A stretch of 22,329 bases of DNA from a virus, in the IMG/VR virus record IMGVR_UViG_3300032322_002047, positions 1 through 22,329 of that record. One strand, given 5' to 3'. The translations under genes and the position numbers were made by a program. The notes below the pieces were generated by a model, which ran no database searches, was not told the origin of the DNA, and saw nothing but the letters and a program-made list of their open reading frames with translations. This document shows positions 15,241-21,757 of this stretch, piece by piece (positions within the stretch are counted from its first letter, which is position 1; every line of letters starts with the position of its first letter).

Positions 15241-15243
15241 TTT

Positions 15244-15474
15244 TTAAAAGAAAGGAAGTCCTGTTTTCTTTGTGGTTTCTAAGTTTTCTTTGATCAAGTT
15301 GCTGATGGTGTTGCGCTCTTCTGTACTGAGTTGTAGAGCTTGATCGTAGCTGATGCCGCCACGCATGTACCAGGCCACCTTGATGGCTTCTTGCCGTATG
15401 TCCTGTGTTTCCTTGTCCATCTGATCCACTACTTTGGAAATCTGGTCAGAGTCCAAGACTAAGAGGCGGGCGCG
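15244..15474 (-). CDS. -1 frameshift extension of the gp26-like protein (small tail/baseplate chaperone domain)
   Basis: This frame is open from 15534 to the TAA at 15244, but its only upstream ATG (15534) lies inside the gp26-like gene with GGA directly abutting the ATG, so independent initiation there is poor. The coding-looking part starts about residue 25: SDQISKVVDQMDKETQDIRQ, then EAIKVAWYMRGGISYDQALQ and KENLETTKKTGLPFF. Such '.WYMRGG.SYD.AL' small proteins follow gp26 in marine T4-like phages as far as I recall. A -1 slip at 15480-15474 joins the first 273 residues of the gp26-like protein to these 76, giving a 349-residue product. Alternatives are internal TTG or ATG starts between 15455 and 15418. 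Confidence 0.6.
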   Translation of the reverse strand, partial: RARLLVLDSDQISKVVDQMDKETQDIRQEAIKVAWYMRGGISYDQALQLSTEERNTISNLIKENLETTKKTGLPFF

Positions 15475-16292
15475 AAAAAACTGGCCATGTCCAAGGTCAG
15501 AACTTGCTCGTATCGGTGATTGCAGGCTGTGCATTCCAGTTTCAAGGGTTGTAGCTCGCTTTGCTCACGCAGTCGCAACACATGATCGCGTATCTGATTG
15601 AATAGATCTCGATCGCAGTTTTTAAGGAATTCTTCAATGAACGCTGGCTCCTTGACCAAGGCCTGTGGAGTTTTGATGGCAACAATGCTGATGGCCAGGC
15701 TTCGCACAGTGATTTCAGTCAGCTGTCTGAATGCCTGATTCAGTGCGGCCATCTTGTCGGCTTCAGATATGGTGCTGTCAGGTATGACCTGTAAGAGTTT
15801 TTGTTGTTCGTACTGCAGGGCACTGTTGTCATTGAGATTTTTGTAGCTCAAAGGACGGAAATATATTTCCAAATCACCATGTGCAATGTGTGCCGAGTAG
15901 TCGGGAGCTCTCAAGGCATCCAGCATGGTTCTTAAATCTATACTACGCTCACCGGTGTCCTGACAGGCCGGGCACGTGGTTGCAAACTCCATGTCATGCC
16001 CGTAGCTGGCTATGCGTATGGCTATTAAAATGGTGTCTAGATCGATACCGGGTACTGCCCAGGCATCTCTGATGTTGGGCACACAACTTTGTATAACGTT
16101 GACCGTGGCCTGGCCATTAAACAAGGCATCTGGTGTACGATAGGTAATTTCGTCTATGGCGGTCATGGGATACACCGGCAATTCGCCATTGGCCGGCATG
16201 TTTAACGTGCCAGCAGGATAGTTCTGCCCGCCACTGGGCAACTTGATGTAGATGCTGGGTTGTCGGAAATACTGACTTAAAGGATTGCTCAT
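15459..16292 (-). CDS. 26: T4_baseplate-family protein, gp26-like (tail/baseplate assembly)
   Basis: 277 residues. Family features in order: IYIKLPSGGQNYPAG (14-28), ELPVYPMTAIDEITYRTPDA (37-56), LFNGQATVNVIQSCVPNI (57-74), DLDTILIAIRIASYG (84-98), then C107-P-A-C110 and C254-T-A-C257, which together form a likely zinc ribbon. This pattern is that of the T4 gp26-type 'base plate protein' family, an assembly protein of the baseplate hub. Start ATG 16292 has GGTGG 4 bases upstream. It diverges from the tape-measure gene at 16336, and near its end carries a slippery heptamer linking it to the 15244 frame, the arrangement known for tail-assembly chaperones (lambda G/GT). First gene of a five-frame coupled minus operon. 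Confidence 0.8.
   Translation of the reverse strand: MSNPLSQYFRQPSIYIKLPSGGQNYPAGTLNMPANGELPVYPMTAIDEITYRTPDALFNGQATVNVIQSCVPNIRDAWAVPGIDLDTILIAIRIASYGHDMEFATTCPACQDTGERSIDLRTMLDALRAPDYSAHIAHGDLEIYFRPLSYKNLNDNSALQYEQQKLLQVIPDSTISEADKMAALNQAFRQLTEITVRSLAISIVAIKTPQALVKEPAFIEEFLKNCDRDLFNQIRDHVLRLREQSELQPLKLECTACNHRYEQVLTLDMASFFAPAS
15474..15480 (-). other. Programmed -1 ribosomal frameshift slippery site (T TTT TTC)
   Basis: The minus strand reads T TTT TTC with zero-frame codons AGT TTT TTC (Ser271-Phe272-Phe273). This is exactly the X XXY YYZ heptamer in the correct phase. Only four sense codons remain before the zero-frame TAG (15461-15459), and the -1 frame stays open to 15244. A small AGTC/GACT hairpin follows about 14 bases downstream; no strong pseudoknot was recognised. 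Confidence 0.6.
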
Positions 16293-16301
16293 TTTGCCAC
16301 C

Positions 16302-16308
16302 ATAAATA
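16302..16308 (+). promoter_or_regulatory. Putative late promoter element ATAAATA before the tape-measure gene
   Basis: CATAAATATT lies 27 bases before the preferred ATG 16336, in the short divergent gap between the gp26-like and tape-measure genes. It matches the T4 late core TATAAATA except for the first base, and its distance is suitable for transcription to begin upstream of the start codon. Confidence 0.5.
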
Positions 16309-16335
16309 TTGTGCTAATACTTATACGTGGAAAAC

Positions 16336-18519
16336 ATGGACCCAAATGAATTACAAGCCGTATCTGAAGCTCTAGAACAACTGCGTCAAGGCGGCACTGT
16401 TTCAGCCGAAACCTTGTCCAAGCTGGGCGGTACTACTCAAAATGTCAACAAGGCTCTAGAAGGTTACACCAAAAAGCTCTTGGGTGTGACCACGGCCGTG
16501 GGTGGCATGGCCAAGGCCGTGTCCGACGGTGAAGGCAGTTTCAAATCTCTAGGCGGGGCCATCAGCGGACTGACCGGTGTGGTTGGAAAATTGGCCAGCG
16601 CCATACCCTTGGTGGGTGGTGCAGCCAAGGCTCTGGCCGAAGGTGTAGGTGAAGCGGCTAAGTTTGTGTTGGAACAGTTGGACACCATGGCCAAGAACTA
16701 CCAGACCTTGGGCGATGCCAGCGCCGGAGCTGCTGACGGGGTAGATGGACTATTGCGCCAGTTTAATCAGATGGGCAACTACAGTTTGCCAGCATTTACA
16801 AAAGCAGTTAAGGCCAACACTCAAGGCCTAGCAGCCTTAGCAGGCACCGCCGGATTGGGCGCCGAAGAGCTCAGTAAAGTAAGTGGAGTGTTGACCACCG
16901 GTGACACAGCAAGAAAGTTTCTGAAACTAGGTATTGGACTGGATGCAGTAGGAGATGCCACAGCTCAATATCTAGCTGACAGTGCCAGATACGGTATTAC
17001 TCAAGGTAGTACCACTGAACAGCTGACCAAAAAAACACAAGATTACATTGTTGAAGTTGATAAGATAGCTCGACTCACAGGACAAACTCGCGAAGCCCAG
17101 GCCAAAGAAGCACAAAAAAGTCTAGTGGATGCCAGGTTCCGTGCCAAGATAGCCGAAATGACGGCTAATGGCCAGAAGGATCAGGCAGAACAATTGAGAC
17201 TATATGTCGAAGGACTGGGCGGAGCAGCCGGAGATGCGGCTAGAGCCCTGGTCACAGGCATTCCGCTGACCAAAGAGGCTGCTGCCGCTAATCTATTTGC
17301 CAACGATGCCATCAGACAAAACACCGAAGCCATTCAGGAAGGCAAGAAAGCCACAGTGGCTATTGCTGAGACTCAGCAGGCTCTAGCCGACGGAACTGAC
17401 AGATTTGGTAAGCAAATACAGTATGCCGGAGATCAGTTTGGCGGCGTAGCAATACAGGCCTATGATGCCAAGGTCATGATAGCCGAACAAAACAAACTCA
17501 TGGCCGAAGGTCTCACACGCGAGCAGGCCATAGCCGAAATACAACGCAAACAAAAAGAGGCATCGGGCAAAACCACAGAAGAGTTTACAGACGCACAGTT
17601 GGCCACAGCCGGTGCCAGCAAAAATTTACAGAGCCTGGGCTTTAGCCTGGCCACCTATGCTGTGCCAGCGGTCAACAAGTTTTCTGGGGCCCTGGAAAAA
17701 GTAACTGGATACATCAACGAAAAATTAGGTGTCGGAGGTAGATATTCGACACCAGCTGGGGTGGATCGTGGTTCCATGGGCGGCCCTAGAAGCGCAGTAC
17801 CAGAAGAACAACGTCGAGTCGCCCCTGGCACGGCAAGAGAAAAAGCCGAACAGTATTACGGCAAAAAAATATCAGATGAAGAATACGACAAACTAGTAAG
17901 AGCAACACATGCCGAAGCTGCTGCCGGCAAACAAGCCAGTCAGCGAGAGCAGGCCATGATAATGGCGTCAATTTTAAACCGTGCTCGTGACAACGAAAAA
18001 GGAATTATTGGCGCACTAGAAGCTAAAAATCAATTTCAAGCAGTCACAGGCACACGAGCCAACAACAACCAGCCAAGTAGCCAATATCTAACAGGACCAG
18101 ATCAAACCCGACGACAGTCCATTGAAGGTGCTACTGATCTACTGGCCAAAATAAGCAAAGAGCAAAAGAATTTCACAGCAGCCAGTGCAGCTGCGTATGG
18201 TCCAGGAACCAATATTGGATATAGGAATAAAATGCTGGCCGAAGGAGGCCAACAGATTGGTGGTAGCATATTCCAATCTTCTTTCCCCGTCGGAACGGAT
18301 CGTGAAATCACTGGGCCTAGAGACAAATACCAGACATCAATAAACGGTGTGAGTTACGATGCAGCCGGAAGAGGCACACAAACGCAAGGACAACAAGCAC
18401 AGCCTCCGCAGACTGAAAAAGCTGGGTTTGCTCTTCTAGCACAACAACTGGCTCAAATTGAATACAACACACGCAACAGTGCCAGAGAACAGCAAAAAAC
18501 CAATCGTCAACTCAGCTAA
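16336..18519 (+). CDS. Tail tape-measure-like protein with SleB/cell-wall-hydrolase-like domain
   Basis: 727 residues from ATG 16336 (GGA 6 bases upstream); an in-frame GTG at 16327 would add three residues and lacks a ribosome-binding site. The N-terminal half is Ala/Gly/Lys-rich, helical and hydrophobic (VGGMAKAVSDGEGSFKSLGG; LVGGAAKALAEGVGEAAKFV), as in tape-measure proteins. Helical segments with Gln/Ala repeats run to about 460. Residues about 511-630 look like a SleB/Hydrolase_2 peptidoglycan hydrolase: YDKLVRATHAEAAAG (putative catalytic Glu in HAEA), AMIMASILNRARDN and NQFQAVTG. The C-terminus is Gln-rich. Divergent from the gp26-type chaperone-like gene, it fits tail assembly, and the hydrolase domain could open the cell wall during DNA injection. 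It is larger than T4 gp29 (590). Confidence 0.7.
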   Translation: MDPNELQAVSEALEQLRQGGTVSAETLSKLGGTTQNVNKALEGYTKKLLGVTTAVGGMAKAVSDGEGSFKSLGGAISGLTGVVGKLASAIPLVGGAAKALAEGVGEAAKFVLEQLDTMAKNYQTLGDASAGAADGVDGLLRQFNQMGNYSLPAFTKAVKANTQGLAALAGTAGLGAEELSKVSGVLTTGDTARKFLKLGIGLDAVGDATAQYLADSARYGITQGSTTEQLTKKTQDYIVEVDKIARLTGQTREAQAKEAQKSLVDARFRAKIAEMTANGQKDQAEQLRLYVEGLGGAAGDAARALVTGIPLTKEAAAANLFANDAIRQNTEAIQEGKKATVAIAETQQALADGTDRFGKQIQYAGDQFGGVAIQAYDAKVMIAEQNKLMAEGLTREQAIAEIQRKQKEASGKTTEEFTDAQLATAGASKNLQSLGFSLATYAVPAVNKFSGALEKVTGYINEKLGVGGRYSTPAGVDRGSMGGPRSAVPEEQRRVAPGTAREKAEQYYGKKISDEEYDKLVRATHAEAAAGKQASQREQAMIMASILNRARDNEKGIIGALEAKNQFQAVTGTRANNNQPSSQYLTGPDQTRRQSIEGATDLLAKISKEQKNFTAASAAAYGPGTNIGYRNKMLAEGGQQIGGSIFQSSFPVGTDREITGPRDKYQTSINGVSYDAAGRGTQTQGQQAQPPQTEKAGFALLAQQLAQIEYNTRNSAREQQKTNRQLS

Positions 18520-18524
18520 CCCGC

Positions 18525-18530
18525 TAAATA
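18525..18530 (+). promoter_or_regulatory. TAAATA element immediately before the portal gene
   Basis: CTAAATATAC ends 7 bases before the portal ATG. A T4-type late start site would fall almost on the start codon, giving a leaderless message, and no ribosome-binding site is visible in the gap. It matches the repeated TAAATAY motif of this window, but its promoter role is doubtful. Confidence 0.3.
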
Positions 18531-18537
18531 TACGACC

Positions 18538-20361
18538 ATGGCAGACAACGACAACAACCGCAAACGCGGCTGGAAAAAGTACTTTAGAGTAGCCAACACT
18601 GGCGGACAACTCAGCCCAATCAGCGGACAAAATCAATTTGGCCTGCCCAACTATCCCAGACAAACTGGCATGGGTTATTCTGACGGCACTGGCACACCCA
18701 ACGACTTTGCGTTCCGCAACTATGCGTCACGCTTGCCTGAAGTCTACAGCGGACATCCTAATCGTATTGAACGCTACAATCAGTATGAAAACATGGACTG
18801 CGATTCGGAAGTCAATGCCTGCTTGGACATCATAGCTGAGTTCAGCACGCAGATCAATCCTGACAACAAAACGCCGTTTGACATTGTGTTCAACGACAAG
18901 CCCACGGACCACGAAGTGGAAATTATCAAAAAACAACTGCAACAGTGGACCAAGTTAAACCAGCTGGATCAAAGAATATTCAAACTGTTCCGCAACACCA
19001 TCAAGTATGGCGATCAGGTGTTTGTGCGTGACCCAGAAACCTTTGAAATGATGTGGGTGGACATGGTCAAGGTAGCCCGTGTCATCGTCAACGAAAGCGA
19101 AGGCAAGCGCCCAGAACAGTACATCATACGTGACATCAATCCCAACTTCCAAAACATGAGCGTGGCTCAAAAAACCACGTCAGACTACTATGTGAGCCGT
19201 GCTACTGGCGTGGCTGGACAAAACAACTACACAGCACCCAATGGTGGTGGCTATGGTGGTGCCGGAGGCGGCACTGGCAACAGCAGATTCACGCAGGCCA
19301 TGAACGAAACCTGTATTGATGCCCGACATGTGGTGCATCTCAGCTTGAACGAAGGCCTGGATTTTTTCTGGCCTTTTGGACAAAGCATACTGGAAAACAT
19401 ATTCAAAGTATTCAAACAAAAAGAACTGCTGGAAGACTCAGTGTTGATTTACCGTGTGCAACGTGCTCCAGAGCGCAGGATATTCAAGATTGACGTGGGC
19501 AACATGCCCAGCCACATGGCCATGCAGTTTGTGGAACGTGTCAAAAACGAAATGCATCAACGCAGGATTCCTACCAACACTGGTGGTGGCGCCAACATGA
19601 TGGATGCCAGCTACAATCCACTCAGCATCAACGAAGACTACTTCTTTCCGGTCACAGCCGAAGGTCGTGGATCAGATGTGACCACCTTGCCCGGTGGTGC
19701 TAATCTGGGCGAAATTGACGACTTGAAATACTTCAACAACAAAATGGCCCGCGGTTTACGTGTGCCATCCAGCTACCTGCCCACTGGACCCGACGACTCA
19801 GATCGTGCCATGAACGACGGACGTGTGGGCACAGCCTTGATCCAAGAATATCGATTCAACCAGTACTGCATGCGCCTGCAACGTGCGATCATGCAGAAGT
19901 TGGACGACGAATTCAAGATGTTCCTGCGCTGGAGAGGATTCAACATAGATGCAGGACTTTTCAGCATTACCTTCTGTGAACCACAGAACTTTGCTTCGTA
20001 TCGCCAAAGCGAGTTGGACACCAGCCGTATAGCTTCGTTTTCACAGCTGGAGCCCATGCCCTACATGAGCAAACGCTTTATGATGAAACGCTATCTGGGC
20101 CTCAGCGACGAAGAGATCTTGGAAAACGAGCAAATGTGGCAAGAAGAGCGCGACGAACCCGAACTATCCACCACACAAGGCCAGGATCTGCGAAGCATTG
20201 GCATTACTCCAGCTGGACTTGAGCAAGACATTGCCACCGGGCAAGAATTGGCCGGCACCGAAACAGGCCTGGAAGCTGGCGCCCCACAAGGCGGTGCTCA
20301 ACCAGTCACAGCTCCGGGCACAGCGGCTCCAGCCGGCGCTCCTCCAATACCCACAATCTAA
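18538..20361 (+). CDS. 20: Portal vertex protein, gp20-like
   Basis: 607 residues (T4 gp20: 524). Recognised from RIERYNQYENMDCDSEVNAC and LDIIAEFSTQINPDN (about 78-115), FKLFRNTIKYGDQVFVRDPE, RHVVHLSLNEGLDFFWPFGQ, SILENIFKVFKQKELLEDSV, YRVQRAPERRIFKIDVGNMP, GANLGEIDDLKYFNNKMARG and LRVPSSYLPTG, all typical of T4-type portals. The dodecameric ring nucleates prohead assembly on the membrane and is the DNA entry channel and neck attachment site. A Gly-rich insertion (about 236-247) and an Ala/Pro/Gly-rich C-terminal tail extend it. It is followed by the prohead-core and protease genes, as in T4 (20-67-68-21). No ribosome-binding site is visible before the ATG. Confidence 0.95.
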   Translation: MADNDNNRKRGWKKYFRVANTGGQLSPISGQNQFGLPNYPRQTGMGYSDGTGTPNDFAFRNYASRLPEVYSGHPNRIERYNQYENMDCDSEVNACLDIIAEFSTQINPDNKTPFDIVFNDKPTDHEVEIIKKQLQQWTKLNQLDQRIFKLFRNTIKYGDQVFVRDPETFEMMWVDMVKVARVIVNESEGKRPEQYIIRDINPNFQNMSVAQKTTSDYYVSRATGVAGQNNYTAPNGGGYGGAGGGTGNSRFTQAMNETCIDARHVVHLSLNEGLDFFWPFGQSILENIFKVFKQKELLEDSVLIYRVQRAPERRIFKIDVGNMPSHMAMQFVERVKNEMHQRRIPTNTGGGANMMDASYNPLSINEDYFFPVTAEGRGSDVTTLPGGANLGEIDDLKYFNNKMARGLRVPSSYLPTGPDDSDRAMNDGRVGTALIQEYRFNQYCMRLQRAIMQKLDDEFKMFLRWRGFNIDAGLFSITFCEPQNFASYRQSELDTSRIASFSQLEPMPYMSKRFMMKRYLGLSDEEILENEQMWQEERDEPELSTTQGQDLRSIGITPAGLEQDIATGQELAGTETGLEAGAPQGGAQPVTAPGTAAPAGAPPIPTI

Positions 20362-20367
20362 TAAATA
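20361..20367 (+). promoter_or_regulatory. ATAAATA element at the portal stop codon
   Basis: ATAAATACTGG directly follows the portal stop codon and ends 5 bases before the HNH gene ATG, so it could at best start a leaderless HNH message. It might serve the 20540 gene, or be coincidental. Listed because the same TAAATAY core recurs before virion genes. Confidence 0.3.
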
Positions 20368-20372
20368 CTGGC

Positions 20373-20543
20373 ATGAAAAACTATCGTAAAGTTTACGAAA
20401 GTTATTATGGTGCAATTCCTAAAGATAGCAACGGTAGATCATACGAAATACACCACGTTGATGGAAACCACGATAACAATAATATTTCTAATCTCAAATT
20501 GGTAACAATAGAAGAGCACTACAATATAAATAGCATATCATGA
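20373..20543 (+). CDS. Small HNH endonuclease-like protein
   Basis: 56 residues from ATG 20373 to TGA 20541-20543. It starts MKNYRKVYESYYGAIPKD. The HNH core is visible: YEIHHVDGNHDNNNISNL (24-41), with H27-H28 and the structural Asn residues, then VTIEEHY (44-50) with the last His. This minimal single-domain HNH is widespread in phages, sometimes as a homing-type element. It lies between the portal and the next head gene, overlapping the latter by ATGA (20540-20543). Its A/T-rich codon use differs from the adjacent portal. It could be a functional nuclease or a remnant; all core HNH residues seem present. Confidence 0.78.
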   Translation: MKNYRKVYESYYGAIPKDSNGRSYEIHHVDGNHDNNNISNLKLVTIEEHYNINSIS

Positions 20544-20761
20544 TACTCAACGAAATCTATCAGCGCAGTCCAGAAGCCTATCAGGATGTCAGTCAGGACA
20601 ACAGCCAACCCAGGCTGGGCGATCTACGCAAAACACGCCTGACCCTGCGCCAGCTCAACAAACTGCGCCAGATGAACGACGTGAGAAGCTACGAATACAA
20701 AGAAAAACTCAAGCAGGTCAAGAAGCAATACGCACCACCAGCTGCTCCGCCAGCACTGTAA
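20540..20761 (+). CDS. Small prohead-region protein in the gp67 position
   Basis: 73 residues, highly charged (LRKTRLTLRQLNKLRQMNDV; YEYKEKLKQVKKQY), with a short Ala/Pro-rich end. It sits between the portal and the prohead-core gene, where T4 has gene 67 (80 residues, prohead core). I see no sequence identity that proves homology, so the assignment is positional. The basic helical character could suit binding to the acidic core protein encoded next. It starts within the HNH gene's stop (ATGA), so its translation depends on reading through that insertion. No ribosome-binding site other than the coupling is evident. Confidence 0.65.
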   Translation: MILNEIYQRSPEAYQDVSQDNSQPRLGDLRKTRLTLRQLNKLRQMNDVRSYEYKEKLKQVKKQYAPPAAPPAL

Positions 20762-20813
20762 CAAAACAGTCAAAAAACACCCAGTTTTCCACCTCAAAAC
20801 TACCAATATTATT

Positions 20814-20835
20814 CGTTAATAGTAAATATCTAACG
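20814..20835 (+). promoter_or_regulatory. Late promoter element TAAATA inside a CGTTA/TAACG inverted repeat
   Basis: TAAATA (20823-20828) is flanked by CGTTA (20814-20818) and TAACG (20831-20835). It lies in the longest gap of the head gene block, 32 bases before the ATG at 20861, with AAGGAGATA as the ribosome-binding site between. Of the plus-strand late-type elements this one and 16302 have the most plausible spacing. Confidence 0.55.
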
Positions 20836-20860
20836 AGCCATAACCTACGAAGGAGATAAT

Positions 20861-21748
20861 ATGACATCGAAATTTGAACAGTTGATCGAGTACGTGATCA
20901 ACGACGAAGAGGCGAAAGCCAAAGAACTTTTCCACGACATCGTGGTAGAAAAGTCACGTGAAATCTACGAAAACCTCATGAGTGAGGAAGAGTTAGACGA
21001 AGCCGAGTCCACTGACAAAGAAGACGAAAAAGCTGAAAAAGCCGGCGAAAAAGTCACCAAGGACATCGAGTACGACGACAAAAAAGATCGTAAAGAGCGC
21101 ATGGACGAGGAAGAAGACGAAGAGATGGACGAGTCCATGCACGACATGGATGAAACCATGATGGGCGGCGACGCAGCCGATGATCTAATCGACGACGTAG
21201 AAGCCGAAGAAACTGGCATGGAAATGTCCGAAGGCGACGGCGAAGAAGAAGGTCTTGAAGACCGCGTGGTTGACTTAGAAGACAAACTAGACGAACTCAT
21301 GGCCGAATTTGAAGCTCTCATGGGCGACAACGGCGACTCAGTTGGTGACAAAATGGGCGGTGACGACTTAGAAATGGACGACACAGAAACAGCCGATTTT
21401 GACATGGACGGCGAAGAAGAGGAAGAGTCTGATTCAGAAGAAATTGAAATGGGCATGATGGAAGCTATTAACCTAGCCAAAGCTCCTGCTCCTGTGACTT
21501 CTGAGCCAGCTGGTACTAACACCAAAAGCACAAATGCTAACAACAGCGGCGCCAAAGGTGCTGTAGCTAGTCCTGTAAAAATGACTGGTGACACAGCCGA
21601 AGGTCGTCCAGCTCCCAAAGCTGGTGAGTTGATTGGCAAAGTGCAAAACACTCCTGCTACTGGCGACAAAAAAATGTCTGCAGCACCAAAGCCAGTCACA
21701 GCACAAGCCACGGGTGTAAACACAAAAACTCCATTTCCCAAGGCGTAA
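20861..21748 (+). CDS. Acidic prohead core/scaffold protein, gp68-like N-terminus
   Basis: 295 residues. A strong AAGGAG ribosome-binding site precedes the ATG. The N-terminus FEQLIEYVINDEEAKAKELF then HDIVVEKSREIYENLM resembles gp68-type prohead core proteins (a helix with E.LI...L..D...A...F). The middle (about 45-200) is extremely Asp/Glu-rich with many Met, including a coiled-coil-like LEDRVVDLEDKLDELMAEFE. The C-terminal quarter becomes Ala/Pro/Thr/Lys-rich and basic. It lies between the gp67-position gene and the gp21 protease. It is about twice the length of T4 gp68 (141), so it may combine core functions. Core proteins are normally cut up by the prohead protease; I did not map cleavage sites. 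Confidence 0.72.
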   Translation: MTSKFEQLIEYVINDEEAKAKELFHDIVVEKSREIYENLMSEEELDEAESTDKEDEKAEKAGEKVTKDIEYDDKKDRKERMDEEEDEEMDESMHDMDETMMGGDAADDLIDDVEAEETGMEMSEGDGEEEGLEDRVVDLEDKLDELMAEFEALMGDNGDSVGDKMGGDDLEMDDTETADFDMDGEEEEESDSEEIEMGMMEAINLAKAPAPVTSEPAGTNTKSTNANNSGAKGAVASPVKMTGDTAEGRPAPKAGELIGKVQNTPATGDKKMSAAPKPVTAQATGVNTKTPFPKA

Positions 21749-21757
21749 TAGTTAGAT

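Noticed and set aside
15244-15534. Independent 96-residue gene starting at ATG 15534
   Set aside because: The first 20 or so codons lie inside the gp26-like gene and look non-coding (MHSLQSPIRASSDLGHGQ), GGA abuts the ATG directly, and a phase-correct slippery heptamer explains the frame better.
20965-21741. 258-codon minus-strand open frame opposite the prohead-core gene
   Set aside because: Its Ser-rich translation is the complement of Asp/Glu codons in the acidic core protein; the plus frame has a strong ribosome-binding site and the right neighbours.
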